64,000 nt of DNA, taken from Elizabethkingia occulta. GTDB lineage: Bacteria > Bacteroidota > Bacteroidia > Flavobacteriales > Weeksellaceae. Shown here one piece after another: positions 48,899-58,408 of the stretch (positions are counted from its first letter, which is position 1; the number at the start of each line of letters is the position of its first letter). The stretch spans positions 310,001 through 374,000 of the forward strand of contig NZ_MAHX01000021.1 in assembly GCF_002023715.1 (NCBI RefSeq), given 5' to 3'. The notes under the pieces were generated by a model. The model worked only from the letters and a program-made list of their open reading frames with translations, searched no databases and had not been told where the DNA came from. The translations under genes were made by a program, and so were the position numbers.

Positions 48899-51706
48899 AT
48901 GGACAGATTTTCATTCTTAAATGCAGTACATTCTCAGTTTATAGAGGATATGTACCAGCAGTATTTGAAATATCCTGACAGTCTCGAACCATCATGGAAA
49001 GCTTTTTTTCAGGGGTTTGATTTCGCTTTGGAAAACTACAGTGATGAAGAAGCAGTACAAGAAATTAAATCTTTTGCATCACAGGCAGAGAACAGCAATG
49101 TCAATATTTCAGAAATTTCCGAAGACATTCGCAGAGAATTCAAAGTAATTAATCTTATCGAGGCATACCGTGTTCGTGGTCACCTTTTCACTAAAACCAA
49201 TCCGGTTAGAGAGAGAAGACATTTCGAACCTACCTTGGATATTGAAAATTTTGGACTTACTTCTGCTGATTTAAATAGAAAATTCAACAGCGCTACAGAG
49301 ACTGGAATGCCAGGGCCTGCAACGCTTAGTGAAATTATAAGACATCTTCAGAACATCTACTGCGACTCTATCGGAGTAGAATACATGTACATTAAAAATG
49401 TTGAAGAAAGAGATTTCATTCGTCAGTGGCTTCAGGTTAATGAAAACCACGCAAAGCTTTCTCCTGAAGAAAAGAAACATGTTTTACAGAGACTCAATCA
49501 GGCGGTAGCTTTCGAAAACTACCTGCATACAAAATTCGTAGGACAGAAGCGTTTCTCATTAGAAGGTCTTGAAGCTTTAATTCCTGCATTGGATCAGGTT
49601 ATCACCAAGTCTTCACAATTAGGTGTAGATGAAGTGGTATTGGGTATGGCGCACAGAGGAAGACTGAATGTATTGACAAATATTTTCCAAAAGCCTTACA
49701 AACAGATTTTCAGTGAATTCGAAGGTAAAGAATTTGAAGAAGATGTATTCTCTGGTGATGTTAAATATCACTTAGGAGCATCTAAAGTTATTCAGACAAC
49801 TGCCGGAGAAACTGTAAAAATTAATCTTACACCCAATCCGTCTCACCTGGAAACAGTTGCTTCATTAGTAGAAGGTATCAGCCGTGCTAAAGTAGATAAC
49901 AGCTACAATGGAGATTATAATAAGATTTTACCAATCGTTATTCATGGTGATGCTGCAATTGCCGGACAAGGAATTGTATACGAAGTAGCACAAATGATGA
50001 CGTTGGACGGATACAAAACTGGAGGTACAATCCACATCGTTACAAATAACCAGGTAGGATTTACAACCAATTATTTAGATGCACGTTCATCTACTTATTG
50101 TACAGATGTAGCCAAAGTAACTGATTCTCCGGTAATGCATATTAATGCAGACGATGTAGAAGCAGTTGTTCATGCCATGCATTTTGCCGCAGATTTCCGT
50201 AACAGATTTGGTAAAGATGTTTATATTGATCTTTTAGGATATAGAAAATATGGCCACAACGAAGGTGATGAACCTAAGTTTACGCAGCCTAAATTATACA
50301 ACATCATTGCAAAACATCCTAACCCTAGAGAGATTTATAAAGATAAATTGATCAAGGAAGGTATTGTTTCGGACGAAGTGATGAAGCAAATGGAAGTTGA
50401 ATTCAAAAAATTATTGGATGAAAACTTCGACGAATCTAAAGAGATTAAGAAAAATACCATGGACATTTTCATGTCGGACGATTGGAAAAAGTTCCCGTTC
50501 GGTTCCAGAGGATCAGTTCTTAATCCGGTAGATACTAAATTTCCTTTAGATAAACTAAAAGATTTAGCAAAACAGATTTCTACATTACCAACAGATAAGA
50601 AATTCATCAAAAAAATCACAAGATTATTCGAGCAGAGACTTAATATGGTTGAAAACGATAGTCTTGACTGGGCAATGGGTGAGCTTTTAGCTTATGCTAC
50701 ATTGCTAAGTGAAGAATTTGGTATCAGAATCTCTGGTGAGGATGTAGAAAGAGGTACTTTCTCTCACCGTCATGCAGTTGTAAAAACTGAAGACACAGAA
50801 GAAGAATATGTACCATTAAAATCTGTTACTACTAAAGATAACCAGTTCCAGATCTATAACTCATTACTTTCTGAATATGCAGTTTTAGGATTCGACTATG
50901 GATATGCAATGGTGTCTCCGGATACCCTTACAATTTGGGAAGCTCAGTTTGGTGATTTCGCTAACGGAGCACAGATTATTATCGACCAGTATCTTGTAGC
51001 TGCTGAAGAAAAATGGAAACTGCAAAACGGATTGGTAATGTTATTACCTCATGGTTCTGAAGGACAGGGTGCTGAACACTCTTCTGCAAGATTAGAGCGT
51101 TTCCTTACACTTTGTGCAAACCAGAATATTATTGTCGCTAACGCTACAACACCAGCTAACTATTTCCACTTGTTGAGAAGACAAATGAAAGCTGATTTCA
51201 GAAAACCATTAGTAGTAATGACTCCAAAATCATTATTACGTCATCCAAGAGCTGTTTCTAAAGTTGAAGAATTGGCAAACGGAGCATTCCAGCCAATAAT
51301 TGATGATGCTACAGCTAAGGCTGATAAAGTAGAAAGATTAGTATTATGTTCAGGTAAATTGTATTATGAACTATTAGCTAAAAAAGAAGAACTGAATGAT
51401 GAGAAAGTTGCTTTAGTAAGACTAGAGCAGTTATATCCTCTTCAAATGGATCAGTTGGATGCTATTTTCGAAAAGTATTCTAATGCTAAAGAATTCATCT
51501 GGGCACAGGAAGAGCCTGAAAACATGGGCGCATGGAGCTATATCCTGAGAAACCTAAGAGACAGAAATCCTCAGGTAATTTCTCCGGTAGCAAGTGGGGC
51601 ACCAGCACCAGGATCTCATAAGAAATTCGAGATCAACCAGAATGCAATTATCAATCAGGTATTCCAGTGTGAAGGAACGCCTGCAAAAAGACCAGTAACA
51701 GCTTAA
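48899..51706 (+). CDS. sucA: 2-oxoglutarate dehydrogenase E1 component
   Basis: A 935-residue thiamine-diphosphate decarboxylase, the first component of the 2-oxoglutarate dehydrogenase complex in the TCA cycle. It begins with the E2-binding segment YQQYLKYPDSLEPSWKAFFQGFD. ThDP-site signatures include GMAHRGRLNVLTNI, PSHLETVASLVEGISRA, HGDAAIAGQGIVYE and YRKYGHNEGDEP; the C-terminal domain has FSHRHAVV and LPHGSEGQGAEHSSARLERFL. Length equals that of typical OdhA/SucA. Followed by sucB 58 bases later; the third subunit, lipoamide dehydrogenase, is not here. Confidence 0.98.
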   Translation: MDRFSFLNAVHSQFIEDMYQQYLKYPDSLEPSWKAFFQGFDFALENYSDEEAVQEIKSFASQAENSNVNISEISEDIRREFKVINLIEAYRVRGHLFTKTNPVRERRHFEPTLDIENFGLTSADLNRKFNSATETGMPGPATLSEIIRHLQNIYCDSIGVEYMYIKNVEERDFIRQWLQVNENHAKLSPEEKKHVLQRLNQAVAFENYLHTKFVGQKRFSLEGLEALIPALDQVITKSSQLGVDEVVLGMAHRGRLNVLTNIFQKPYKQIFSEFEGKEFEEDVFSGDVKYHLGASKVIQTTAGETVKINLTPNPSHLETVASLVEGISRAKVDNSYNGDYNKILPIVIHGDAAIAGQGIVYEVAQMMTLDGYKTGGTIHIVTNNQVGFTTNYLDARSSTYCTDVAKVTDSPVMHINADDVEAVVHAMHFAADFRNRFGKDVYIDLLGYRKYGHNEGDEPKFTQPKLYNIIAKHPNPREIYKDKLIKEGIVSDEVMKQMEVEFKKLLDENFDESKEIKKNTMDIFMSDDWKKFPFGSRGSVLNPVDTKFPLDKLKDLAKQISTLPTDKKFIKKITRLFEQRLNMVENDSLDWAMGELLAYATLLSEEFGIRISGEDVERGTFSHRHAVVKTEDTEEEYVPLKSVTTKDNQFQIYNSLLSEYAVLGFDYGYAMVSPDTLTIWEAQFGDFANGAQIIIDQYLVAAEEKWKLQNGLVMLLPHGSEGQGAEHSSARLERFLTLCANQNIIVANATTPANYFHLLRRQMKADFRKPLVVMTPKSLLRHPRAVSKVEELANGAFQPIIDDATAKADKVERLVLCSGKLYYELLAKKEELNDEKVALVRLEQLYPLQMDQLDAIFEKYSNAKEFIWAQEEPENMGAWSYILRNLRDRNPQVISPVASGAPAPGSHKKFEINQNAIINQVFQCEGTPAKRPVTA

Positions 51707-51764
51707 TAATAACCTAACTACAAAAGCAGTATAAAAGAACTGCACAACAAAAAAAATTATTCCT

Positions 51765-53003
51765 ATGTCAATATTAGAAATGAAAGTCCCTTCGCCAGGG
51801 GAATCTATAACCGAAGTAGAAATCGCAACGTGGTTGGTAAAGGATGGTGACTACGTAGAAAAAGATCAGGCTATTGCCGAAGTTGATTCAGATAAAGCGA
51901 CTCTTGAATTACCGGCAGAAGCAAGTGGTATCATCACATTAAAAGCTGAAGAAGGAGATACTGTACAAGTAGGACAGGTAGTTGTATTAATTGATACTGC
52001 TGCTGCAAAACCAGAAGGTGCTGCACCTGCTAAAGAAGAAGCTAAAGTTGAGGCTCCAAAAGAAGAACCAAAGAAAGAAGTAGTTGCTGAAGCTCCAAAA
52101 GCTGCACCTGCTACTTATGCTACAAATACACCTTCACCTGCTGCAAAAAAAATCCTTGATGAGAAAGGTATTGAGCCTGCTCAGGTAAACGGTACAGGAG
52201 TTGGAGGAAGAATTACAAAAGAAGATGCTGTTCAGGCTAAAGGAGCTCCTGCATTGGGAGGTTCTAACGAAAGCGGTTCCAGAGCTGTGAAGATTACTAA
52301 ATTGAGTATGCTTCGTAGAAAGATTGCTGCAAGATTAGTATCTGTAAAGAATGAAACTGCAATGCTTACTACTTTCAATGAAGTAGATATGTCTGAAATC
52401 TTCAGAATCCGTAAGCAATACAAAGAAGAATTTGCGGCTAAACACGGAATCGGTTTAGGATTTATGTCTTTCTTCACTAAAGCTGTTGTAAGAGCACTTC
52501 AGATGTATCCGGATGTTAACGCATCTATCGATGGTGATCAGAAGATTAACTACGATTTCTGTGATATTTCTATTGCGGTATCAGGACCAAAAGGTCTAAT
52601 GGTGCCAGTTCTTCGTAACGCTGAAAACATGTCTTTCAGAAACGTTGAAGCTGGAATTAAAGATTTAGCTGTAAAAGTAAGAGATGGTAAAATCACTGTT
52701 GATGAAATGACAGGAGGTACATTTACTATTACTAATGGTGGTACTTTTGGTTCTATGCTTTCTACGCCAATTATTAACCCCCCACAAAGTGCAATTTTAG
52801 GTATGCATAATATCATAGAGCGCCCTGTAGCAGTTAACAAGCAAGTAGAAATCAGACCAATGATGTATGTGGCAATGTCTTATGACCACAGAATTATTGA
52901 TGGTAAAGAGTCTGTAGGCTTCTTAGTAGCGGTAAAAGAAGCGATCGACAACCCTGTAGAATTCCTAATGGGTGGAGACGAAAGAAGAGCTTTAGAGCTT
53001 TAA
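51765..53003 (+). CDS. sucB: Dihydrolipoyllysine-residue succinyltransferase (2-oxoglutarate dehydrogenase E2)
   Basis: A 412-residue E2 acyltransferase. Residues 1-77 are a lipoyl domain with lipoylated Lys44 in [12 protein letters not shown]; an Ala/Pro/Glu/Lys-rich linker (~80-115) follows; ~125-160 is the E3-binding domain ([30 protein letters not shown]); and the catalytic domain ends [16 protein letters not shown] with His375 and Asp379. It transfers succinyl from lipoate to CoA. Preferred succinyl over acetyl specificity comes from the neighbouring sucA. Terminator at 53029. Confidence 0.97.
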   Translation: MSILEMKVPSPGESITEVEIATWLVKDGDYVEKDQAIAEVDSDKATLELPAEASGIITLKAEEGDTVQVGQVVVLIDTAAAKPEGAAPAKEEAKVEAPKEEPKKEVVAEAPKAAPATYATNTPSPAAKKILDEKGIEPAQVNGTGVGGRITKEDAVQAKGAPALGGSNESGSRAVKITKLSMLRRKIAARLVSVKNETAMLTTFNEVDMSEIFRIRKQYKEEFAAKHGIGLGFMSFFTKAVVRALQMYPDVNASIDGDQKINYDFCDISIAVSGPKGLMVPVLRNAENMSFRNVEAGIKDLAVKVRDGKITVDEMTGGTFTITNGGTFGSMLSTPIINPPQSAILGMHNIIERPVAVNKQVEIRPMMYVAMSYDHRIIDGKESVGFLVAVKEAIDNPVEFLMGGDERRALEL

Positions 53004-53028
53004 AATATTAAATAATTATTAAAAATAT

Positions 53029-53058
53029 TCCCGCTTAATCAATTTAGGCGGGATTTTT
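53029..53058 (+). terminator. Terminator after sucB
   Basis: TCCCGCTTAA and TTAGGCGGGA form a 10-bp stem with one wobble, followed by a run of five T. Confidence 0.8.
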
Positions 53059-53089
53059 GTTATATTAACTATAAGAAAAACCAAAAGTG

Positions 53090-53476
53090 ATGTACTCAGC
53101 AATTACCCACAGTATTCAGATTATTGTTGAACCATTTTATGATGTTAAAAACAGTTCACCAATACAGGAACGTTATATTTTCACGTACCATATCACTATT
53201 AAGAACAACGGAAACGTCCCAATAAAACTCCTGAAAAGGAAGTGGCAGATTTATGATGTTGGGTTTGGGGTTAGAGAAGTTTCCGGAGATGGTGTAATCG
53301 GTATGACACCGGAAATCTATCCGGGAGAAGAATTTAACTACTTTTCCAATGTGTCTCTTCGTTCCGGAGTTGGTGCGATGCAGGGGAACTATTTGTTGAT
53401 GAATCTCGATTCGAAAGACACTTTTGAAGTAGAAATACCTAAGTTTTCTCTCATTACAGAAGTCGTATATAACTAA
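53090..53476 (+). CDS. apaG: Co2+/Mg2+ efflux protein ApaG
   Basis: A 128-residue DUF525/ApaG beta-sandwich protein. Conserved features are VEPFYDVKNSSPIQERYIFTYHITIKNNG (in parts), QIYDVGFGVREVSGDGVIGMTPEIYPGEEFNYFS and MQGNYLLMN, with the GxGVxG and PxLxPG-type turns of the family. E. coli ApaG affects divalent cation resistance; similar folds bind ubiquitin ligase substrates in eukaryotes. A GTG at 53087 directly precedes the chosen ATG 53090. Cytoplasmic; its own terminator follows. Confidence 0.95.
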   Translation: MYSAITHSIQIIVEPFYDVKNSSPIQERYIFTYHITIKNNGNVPIKLLKRKWQIYDVGFGVREVSGDGVIGMTPEIYPGEEFNYFSNVSLRSGVGAMQGNYLLMNLDSKDTFEVEIPKFSLITEVVYN

Positions 53477-53478
53477 AT

Positions 53479-53511
53479 AAAAACGGAGGCTAATTTTAGC
53501 CTCCGTTTTCT
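53479..53511. terminator. Bidirectional terminator after apaG
   Basis: AAAACGGAGGCTA (53479-53491) and its exact reverse complement (53496-53508) form a 13-bp stem with a 4-base loop, with T runs on both sides, between convergent apaG and the EamA gene. Confidence 0.92.
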
Positions 53512-53535
53512 TTTTCTCATCATTTGTTATTTGGG

Positions 53536-54537
53536 TTATGCTGCAATTTGTCTTCTGCGCCATATATAGTACCACTTAATCTGTGCTACTCTGAAGAATT
53601 TAGCATTCTTATAAAGATCCCAGTTCATTAACAGGACACTTACCAGAATAACAACCAAACCTCCTATTTGTAAACTTGTAATAATATCATCTGTAAAGAA
53701 ATAGCTTAGCGCTACAGCTACAACCGGATTTACATAGGCATAAGTACTAACCTCCGTTGTAGGACGTGATTGTATAAGCCATATATAAGCTCCAAATGCC
53801 ATAATGGATCCGAAGAAAATCAGGTACCCAATAGAAATCCAGCCTGATGTGGATATTTCCTGAGGGTGGAAAGACGTGTATTCTCCGTTGAAGATTGCAA
53901 CCATTGTAAACATTACACCTGCTGTAATCATCTGCCATGAAGTTTTTACCATTACATGAAGATCTTCACCATTTTCCTTTTCTATGTTTTTGCTGTTAGC
54001 ATATTTAGAATACAATGAACCTGCTGTCCATGCAATAGCACCCAGAATTAAAAGAACCATACAAACAAGATTCAAAAGTCGCTGAGAAGCATCTCCGGCA
54101 ATATTAATCTGTTCAGCAAACAACATAACAACTCCAATAAAACCAGCGATTAGTCCAAGTACAATATTTTTGTTGGAGAAGTTATTCTTCCATTGCTTCT
54201 TATCCAGAATAATAAACCATAGAGCTGCTGCTGCTGCCATAATCGCTGCAATTCCGCTGGATACATGCTGTTCTGCCCATATCAGAGCTCCCATGTCCAG
54301 GAATAATAACAGGAAACCTACAACAGCTGCCTGCTTTACAACCTGAAAATTGAACAATTTATAGCCTTTGATCTTACAATAGGTAAGTAGTAAAAGGCTG
54401 GCTGTAAGGAATCTGAGAGATCCCAGTACAAATGGACTGAAATCACTTAATGCTTTATGTATAAAAAAGAATGTAGAGCCCCATACAAAGTATACAATAA
54501 TATAGGCTGCAATAACCGTTGCTTTTGACTGCTTCAT
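53536..54537 (-). CDS. EamA/DMT family exporter
   Basis: A 333-residue ten-helix inner-membrane transporter made of two EamA repeats. VYFVWGSTFFFIHKAL in the first repeat and GYLIFFGSIMAFGAYIWLIQSRPTTEVSTYAYVNPVVAVALSYFF (in parts) in the second are typical of the RhaT/YdcZ branch of drug/metabolite exporters. It has an unusual basic C-terminal tail (AQIKWYYIWRRRQIAA). It lies 12 bases downstream of an Lrp-family regulator, a common partner of amino-acid exporters of this family, so an amino acid is a plausible substrate. Confidence 0.92.
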   Translation of the reverse strand: MKQSKATVIAAYIIVYFVWGSTFFFIHKALSDFSPFVLGSLRFLTASLLLLTYCKIKGYKLFNFQVVKQAAVVGFLLLFLDMGALIWAEQHVSSGIAAIMAAAAALWFIILDKKQWKNNFSNKNIVLGLIAGFIGVVMLFAEQINIAGDASQRLLNLVCMVLLILGAIAWTAGSLYSKYANSKNIEKENGEDLHVMVKTSWQMITAGVMFTMVAIFNGEYTSFHPQEISTSGWISIGYLIFFGSIMAFGAYIWLIQSRPTTEVSTYAYVNPVVAVALSYFFTDDIITSLQIGGLVVILVSVLLMNWDLYKNAKFFRVAQIKWYYIWRRRQIAA

Positions 54538-54549
54538 AATTTTCCCTCT

Positions 54550-55011
54550 TTATGTTATAATAAGTTGATTGTCTTCTTTAACCGTTTGTAATACAATGAT
54601 AGTTCGTGTGGAAATAATTCCGGGAATAGATGATAAAGATCTTTTCATCAGATTCATCAAGGCTATAGTATCAGAAGTTCTTACTTTTATAATATAGCCA
54701 TCGTCTCCGGCAATATCATGTACTTCCAGTACCTCAGGAATCTGAGCCAGTAATTTACCTGTCTCCTCATCACCTATAATCTCATTGGCTTTGATGAAGA
54801 CAAATGATAAAAGATTCTGATTAACTGCACTTGGGTTTACTTTGGCGTGGTAAGAAATCAGAACCTCTTTTTGTTCTAATTTTTTTACTCTTTCCAGTAC
54901 AGCAGAAGGTGCCATACCTAGTATACGTGCTAACTCAGCATTGTTGATTCTTGCATTTTCCTGCATGAGTCTAACAATCTTTAAATCTATTTCATCCAGT
55001 TTATATTCCAT
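54550..55011 (-). CDS. Lrp/AsnC family transcriptional regulator
   Basis: A 153-residue feast/famine regulator. The N-terminal helix-turn-helix is LDEIDLKIVRLMQENARINNAELARILGMAPSAVLERVKKLE (in parts), followed by an RAM effector domain with EVLEVHDIAGDDGYIIKVRTSD, where the GDDGY-type loop binds amino acids. It is the first gene of a two-gene unit with the EamA exporter and probably controls its expression in response to an amino acid. Cytoplasmic octamer expected from the family. Confidence 0.94.
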   Translation of the reverse strand: MEYKLDEIDLKIVRLMQENARINNAELARILGMAPSAVLERVKKLEQKEVLISYHAKVNPSAVNQNLLSFVFIKANEIIGDEETGKLLAQIPEVLEVHDIAGDDGYIIKVRTSDTIALMNLMKRSLSSIPGIISTRTIIVLQTVKEDNQLIIT

Positions 55012-55135
55012 GAACTATTTTTTCGGCGTGCAAATATACGAATAGTCAGAATATAATTCAAGTAAGTCTAATATTAAATGTTGTTAATTCTGAATTTTTA
55101 AAATGATCAGAATTTTAGTCGGTGAAATTTTTATT

Positions 55136-55690
55136 TTACAGAACTTTTATATTTTTTGCAAAGAGTTGTTTCAGTTCTTTGTTCTCTGTAAGGAATAATC
55201 TTTCGAATGCAAGAAGGGATAATTGTGCACAAACAGCGGCGTCATCGCCGGCACGGTGGTGATTGAATTCAAGTTGATGTTGGTTTCCCAGGTTTTTTAA
55301 TCCATAGCTCTTCAAGCCTGGCCATGCTTTTTTAGAGAGTTGTATACTGCACAGGTAGTTGGCTTTGGGTTTGAATATTCCATAATAATCGAGACAGCTG
55401 CGAAGTACACCGGCATCAAAAGAGGCATTGTGTGCAATAATCAGATTATGGTATAGCAGTTCTTCTACTTCATGCCATATTTCTTCAAAGGTGGGGGCAT
55501 CCGCAACATCTCCGGGGTGTATACCATGGACGGCAATGTTGTGTTGATTAAAATACGGAAAGCTTGGCGGCTTGATAAGCCATGTTTTAGTAGACTGAAT
55601 TTTACTGTTTTCTACAATACATATACCCAGCTCACAGGCTGAATTTCGTTCATGAGTAGCCGTTTCAAAGTCCAGTGCTATAAAGTCCAT
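55136..55690 (-). CDS. DnaQ-like 3'-5' exonuclease
   Basis: A 184-residue DEDD exonuclease. Motif I is IALDFETATHERN with Asp7 and Glu9; motif II is IIAHNASFDAGVL; motif III is HHRAGDDAAVCAQL with the H-x4-D arrangement of the DEDDh group. It resembles standalone PolC/DinG-type proofreading or repair exonucleases rather than polymerase subunits. Metal-dependent removal of 3' nucleotides from DNA or RNA is expected in the cytoplasm. Its upstream region holds the heptamer array at 55699-55782. Confidence 0.9.
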   Translation of the reverse strand: MDFIALDFETATHERNSACELGICIVENSKIQSTKTWLIKPPSFPYFNQHNIAVHGIHPGDVADAPTFEEIWHEVEELLYHNLIIAHNASFDAGVLRSCLDYYGIFKPKANYLCSIQLSKKAWPGLKSYGLKNLGNQHQLEFNHHRAGDDAAVCAQLSLLAFERLFLTENKELKQLFAKNIKVL

Positions 55691-55698
55691 CTTTTAAA

Positions 55699-55789
55699 AT
55701 ATGAAATACGAAGTTAGAAATAAATAGGGTATTGATTGTCAGTTACCAGTTGCCAACCATCAACCATCAACCATCAACCATCATATATA
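55699..55789. repeat. Seven-base-period array in the exonuclease upstream region
   Basis: Thirteen consecutive 7-base units: ATATGAA, ATACGAA, GTTAGAA, then ATAAATA, GGGTATT, GATTGTC, AGTTACC, AGTTGCC, four identical AACCATC units (55755-55782) and ATATATA. The first three, read on the minus strand, are TTCTAAC, TTCGTAT and TTCATAT, the words of the array at 11303. Confidence 0.7.
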
Positions 55790-55790
55790 G

Positions 55791-56759
55791 CTATTCTCCT
55801 TTTAGGAAATGTTTAAAAATTAACCATTTAGAATGATAATAGTCTTTTATTTGATTTTGTTGTCTTAGTTTTAAAGTTCCAGGCAGTTGGGCATAAAAAC
55901 CAAAGTGTGCTCTTATAACAGCCCATGTATGAGAAAAACCATGCTTGAACATAAAATAAATTCCTGCAACACCATCCAGACATAATCTTATAAATATAAG
56001 GTATAGTTTGTCCGAAGGCAGATTTTTTAGCATCATGCTCAGGTTATTTCTTATATTCAGATAAGTTTTACGGGGATTTTGTTTTTGTAATGTCCCGCCA
56101 CCTACATGATATATGGTAGATTTCCCGGTATAATAAATCTTTCTTCCGGAATTTTTTAGTCTCCAGCAAAGATCTATTTCTTCCTGATGAGCGAAGAAAC
56201 GAGTGTCGAAACCATTTTGTGTCCAGAAGTCTTCGGAACGAATAAACAGACAACATCCGGAAGCCCAGAAAATTTCAGTTTCATCATTATACTGGCCTTT
56301 GTCTTCCTCAACATTCTCGAAGATACGGCCACGACAATAAGGATAGCCCAGGTTGTCGATCAGTCCGCCGCCAGCACCGGCGAATTCAAAAAAGTTCTTT
56401 CTGTTGTAATCCAGTACTTTAGGTTGAATAGCTGCTATGTCCGGATTTTTTTCGAAAAGAGCAGAGATAGGCTCTAACCACCCTGAGGTTACTTCTACAT
56501 CAGAATTCAATAAGCAGTATATATCAGCATTTATTTGTTTTAAACCTTCGTTATAACCTCCTGCAAATCCATGGTTCTGTTGGTTTATAACAATTTTCAC
56601 AGACGGAAAATGAGTTGAAATATAAGTAATGGAATCATCAGTTGAAGCATTATCTATTACATACACTTCTGCAGATTGAGAGTTTGCAACAACATTGGGT
56701 AAGAATTTTTCTAACCAAGATTTTCCATTCCAGTTCAGTATAACTATAGCAATTTTCAT
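55791..56759 (-). CDS. Family 2 glycosyltransferase (GT-A fold)
   Basis: A 322-residue GT2-type glycosyltransferase. The N terminus MKIAIVILNWNGKSWLEKFLPN and VYVIDNASTDDSITYI form the nucleotide-sugar site; the metal motif is CLLNSDVEV; later AHQEEIDLCWRLKNSG is the ED-type acceptor region, followed by a membrane-associated hydrophobic stretch near IRLCLDGVAGIYFMF. Rhamnosyl-type transferases have this layout; donor and acceptor are unknown. The start at 56759 overlaps the end of the upstream acyltransferase gene by four bases, implying coupled translation and a shared role in envelope glycolipid synthesis. Confidence 0.9.
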   Translation of the reverse strand: MKIAIVILNWNGKSWLEKFLPNVVANSQSAEVYVIDNASTDDSITYISTHFPSVKIVINQQNHGFAGGYNEGLKQINADIYCLLNSDVEVTSGWLEPISALFEKNPDIAAIQPKVLDYNRKNFFEFAGAGGGLIDNLGYPYCRGRIFENVEEDKGQYNDETEIFWASGCCLFIRSEDFWTQNGFDTRFFAHQEEIDLCWRLKNSGRKIYYTGKSTIYHVGGGTLQKQNPRKTYLNIRNNLSMMLKNLPSDKLYLIFIRLCLDGVAGIYFMFKHGFSHTWAVIRAHFGFYAQLPGTLKLRQQNQIKDYYHSKWLIFKHFLKGE

Positions 56760-57643
56760 TTCAGCGCGTCTTTGTATTTCCATCTTCTATGTGACCAAAG
56801 CCAGTTATCAGGTCTTTTTCTTATTGTATTTTCCAGTAGTTTATGAAACTTGTTTACAACCTCATATTGTACAAATTTTTCATCGTCCGGATATATTCTG
56901 TAGTAGTTAACCTGATAGAATCCTCTTTTCACCTTTTTCATGTCACAGTAGATAAAAGCAAGATCTTTTTTCGTGGATAATTTATCGTATCCAATGAAGG
57001 CAGGCGTTTTCTGGTTAAGAAATTCAAGACCATAATGAATTTCCTTAACGTGTGGAGTTTGGTCAGCAACAAACATATAAGCTGAATTGCCGTTATCCTT
57101 ATCCTGTAAAATACTACGTATAACTTCTTTGGTTTCCAGTGCTTTGTTTCCAAAACGGTTTCTTACAAATTTTATCTTTTCTTCCCAAAATGAATTCTGT
57201 ACCTTTCTATATACTGGGTGACATGATTTCTGAGGAATAACCTTAGCCAATGCATTGATCCATTCCCAGTTGAATACATGCCCGGCAAGAAAGATAATGT
57301 CTTTCTTTTCGTCGTAAGCTTCCTGAAATACATCCAGATTAAGATGCTGCATTCTTACCCTCAATTCTGTCTCACTAATGGTAAAAGCTTTCAACATTTC
57401 GAATATATAATCGAAGAAATTACGGAAAAACTGTCTCCGGATCTTTGCAATCTCTTCATCGCTTTTTTCAGGAAAAGAGTTTTTCAGATTTTCAGTAACG
57501 ACATTTTTTCTGTAACCGAAAATATAAAGGTTAGCGTAATACAATATATCCGAAAGTCCATACAAAAACCACAGCGGTAATCTGGAAAATAATAAGATAA
57601 TTTGAAATAAGAGTTTGTTCAAAAAAATAAAATTAAACAGCAA
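56756..57643 (-). CDS. LpxL/HtrB-like lysophospholipid acyltransferase
   Basis: A membrane-anchored acyltransferase (295 residues from a TTG at 57641-57643; a TTG at 57620-57622 giving NKLLFQIILLFSRLPLWF may be the true start, as no ATG is in frame). The catalytic motif is FLAGHVFNWEW with H-x4-E, followed by HPVYRKVQN and ADQTPH, which match LpxL/LpxM acyltransferases that add secondary acyl chains to lipid A. It overlaps the glycosyltransferase gene downstream by four bases. Lipid A acylation is the most likely role, though other lyso-lipids are possible. Confidence 0.87.
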   Translation of the reverse strand: MLFNFIFLNKLLFQIILLFSRLPLWFLYGLSDILYYANLYIFGYRKNVVTENLKNSFPEKSDEEIAKIRRQFFRNFFDYIFEMLKAFTISETELRVRMQHLNLDVFQEAYDEKKDIIFLAGHVFNWEWINALAKVIPQKSCHPVYRKVQNSFWEEKIKFVRNRFGNKALETKEVIRSILQDKDNGNSAYMFVADQTPHVKEIHYGLEFLNQKTPAFIGYDKLSTKKDLAFIYCDMKKVKRGFYQVNYYRIYPDDEKFVQYEVVNKFHKLLENTIRKRPDNWLWSHRRWKYKDALK

Positions 57644-57702
57644 ATTTAAGCATTACCTCCGTTATGGAACGATTTTTCCTTTTAGGAATCTTCGGAAAAG
57701 TA

Positions 57703-57710
57703 TAATTTTG
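57703..57710 (+). promoter_or_regulatory. Candidate -7 element TAATTTTG for the thioredoxin lipoprotein gene
   Basis: TAATTTTG matches TAnnTTTG, ending 20 bases before the ATG at 57731. Confidence 0.45.
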
Positions 57711-57730
57711 TATAATAACAAATTAGGAAT

Positions 57731-58315
57731 ATGAATAAAATGATAAGAACATTAGGTGTTTCTTTAGTACTTGTTTCAATTGTAGCTTGTGGACAAAAGA
57801 GCAAAGAGACGAAGATTACTGAAGTAAAAAATACACAAACAGCCGTTTCGGATAGTGCGAAGATAAAGGAAGAAGCTAAAAAAGCAGCAATAGCTGAAAA
57901 AAATGCTTTGCCAAAACCATATCATCCGGAAGAAAATGCAGAAGCTAGAATTGCAGAACTGACAGCACAGGCCAAGAAAGAGAATAAAAATATAATGATA
58001 CAAGCCGGTGGTAACTGGTGTATATGGTGTCTGCGTTTTAACAATTATGTACAGACGACACCTGAGTTGAAAAAATTGGTAGATGATAATTATATCTACT
58101 ATCACCTGAACTATTCTCCGGATAATAAAAATGAAAAGATCTTTGCTAAATATGGTAATCCTGGTGATAAATACGGATACCCGGTATTTATTGTTTTAGA
58201 TAAAGACGGAAAACAAATTCATACTCAGGATAGTTCGGTTTTGGAAGAAGGGAAGGGTTACAGTCTGGACAAGGTGAAGAAATTTTTTGAAGACTGGAAG
58301 CCTAAGGCAATGTAA
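57731..58315 (+). CDS. Thioredoxin-fold lipoprotein
   Basis: A 194-residue protein with a lipoprotein leader (Cys20 in VSIVACGQK) and a Lys/Glu/Ala-rich linker to ~85. The thioredoxin-like domain has MIQAGGNWCIWCLRFNNYV with the redox pair Cys97-Cys100 (CIWC) and the cis-proline strand KYGYPVFIVLDKDGK. The DUF953/thiol-disulphide layout points to a periplasmic disulphide reductase or isomerase. It is 93 bases upstream of a two-cysteine secreted protein on the same strand. Confidence 0.88.
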   Translation: MNKMIRTLGVSLVLVSIVACGQKSKETKITEVKNTQTAVSDSAKIKEEAKKAAIAEKNALPKPYHPEENAEARIAELTAQAKKENKNIMIQAGGNWCIWCLRFNNYVQTTPELKKLVDDNYIYYHLNYSPDNKNEKIFAKYGNPGDKYGYPVFIVLDKDGKQIHTQDSSVLEEGKGYSLDKVKKFFEDWKPKAM

Positions 58316-58359
58316 TTTAGATATTTTGAAGAAGTTTAAGAATAATATTTTATTGAATA

Positions 58360-58367
58360 TAATTTTG
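58360..58367 (+). promoter_or_regulatory. Candidate -7 element TAATTTTG for the gene at 58409
   Basis: TAATTTTG matches TAnnTTTG and ends 41 bases before the ATG at 58409. Confidence 0.4.
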
Positions 58368-58408
58368 GCACGATAATTATTATACAAGAAATACTAAAAC
58401 TTTAAAAA

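Noticed and set aside
53156-53575. Long minus-strand frame opposite apaG
   Set aside because: It is antisense to a clearly conserved gene, crosses a strong terminator hairpin and shows no protein family features.
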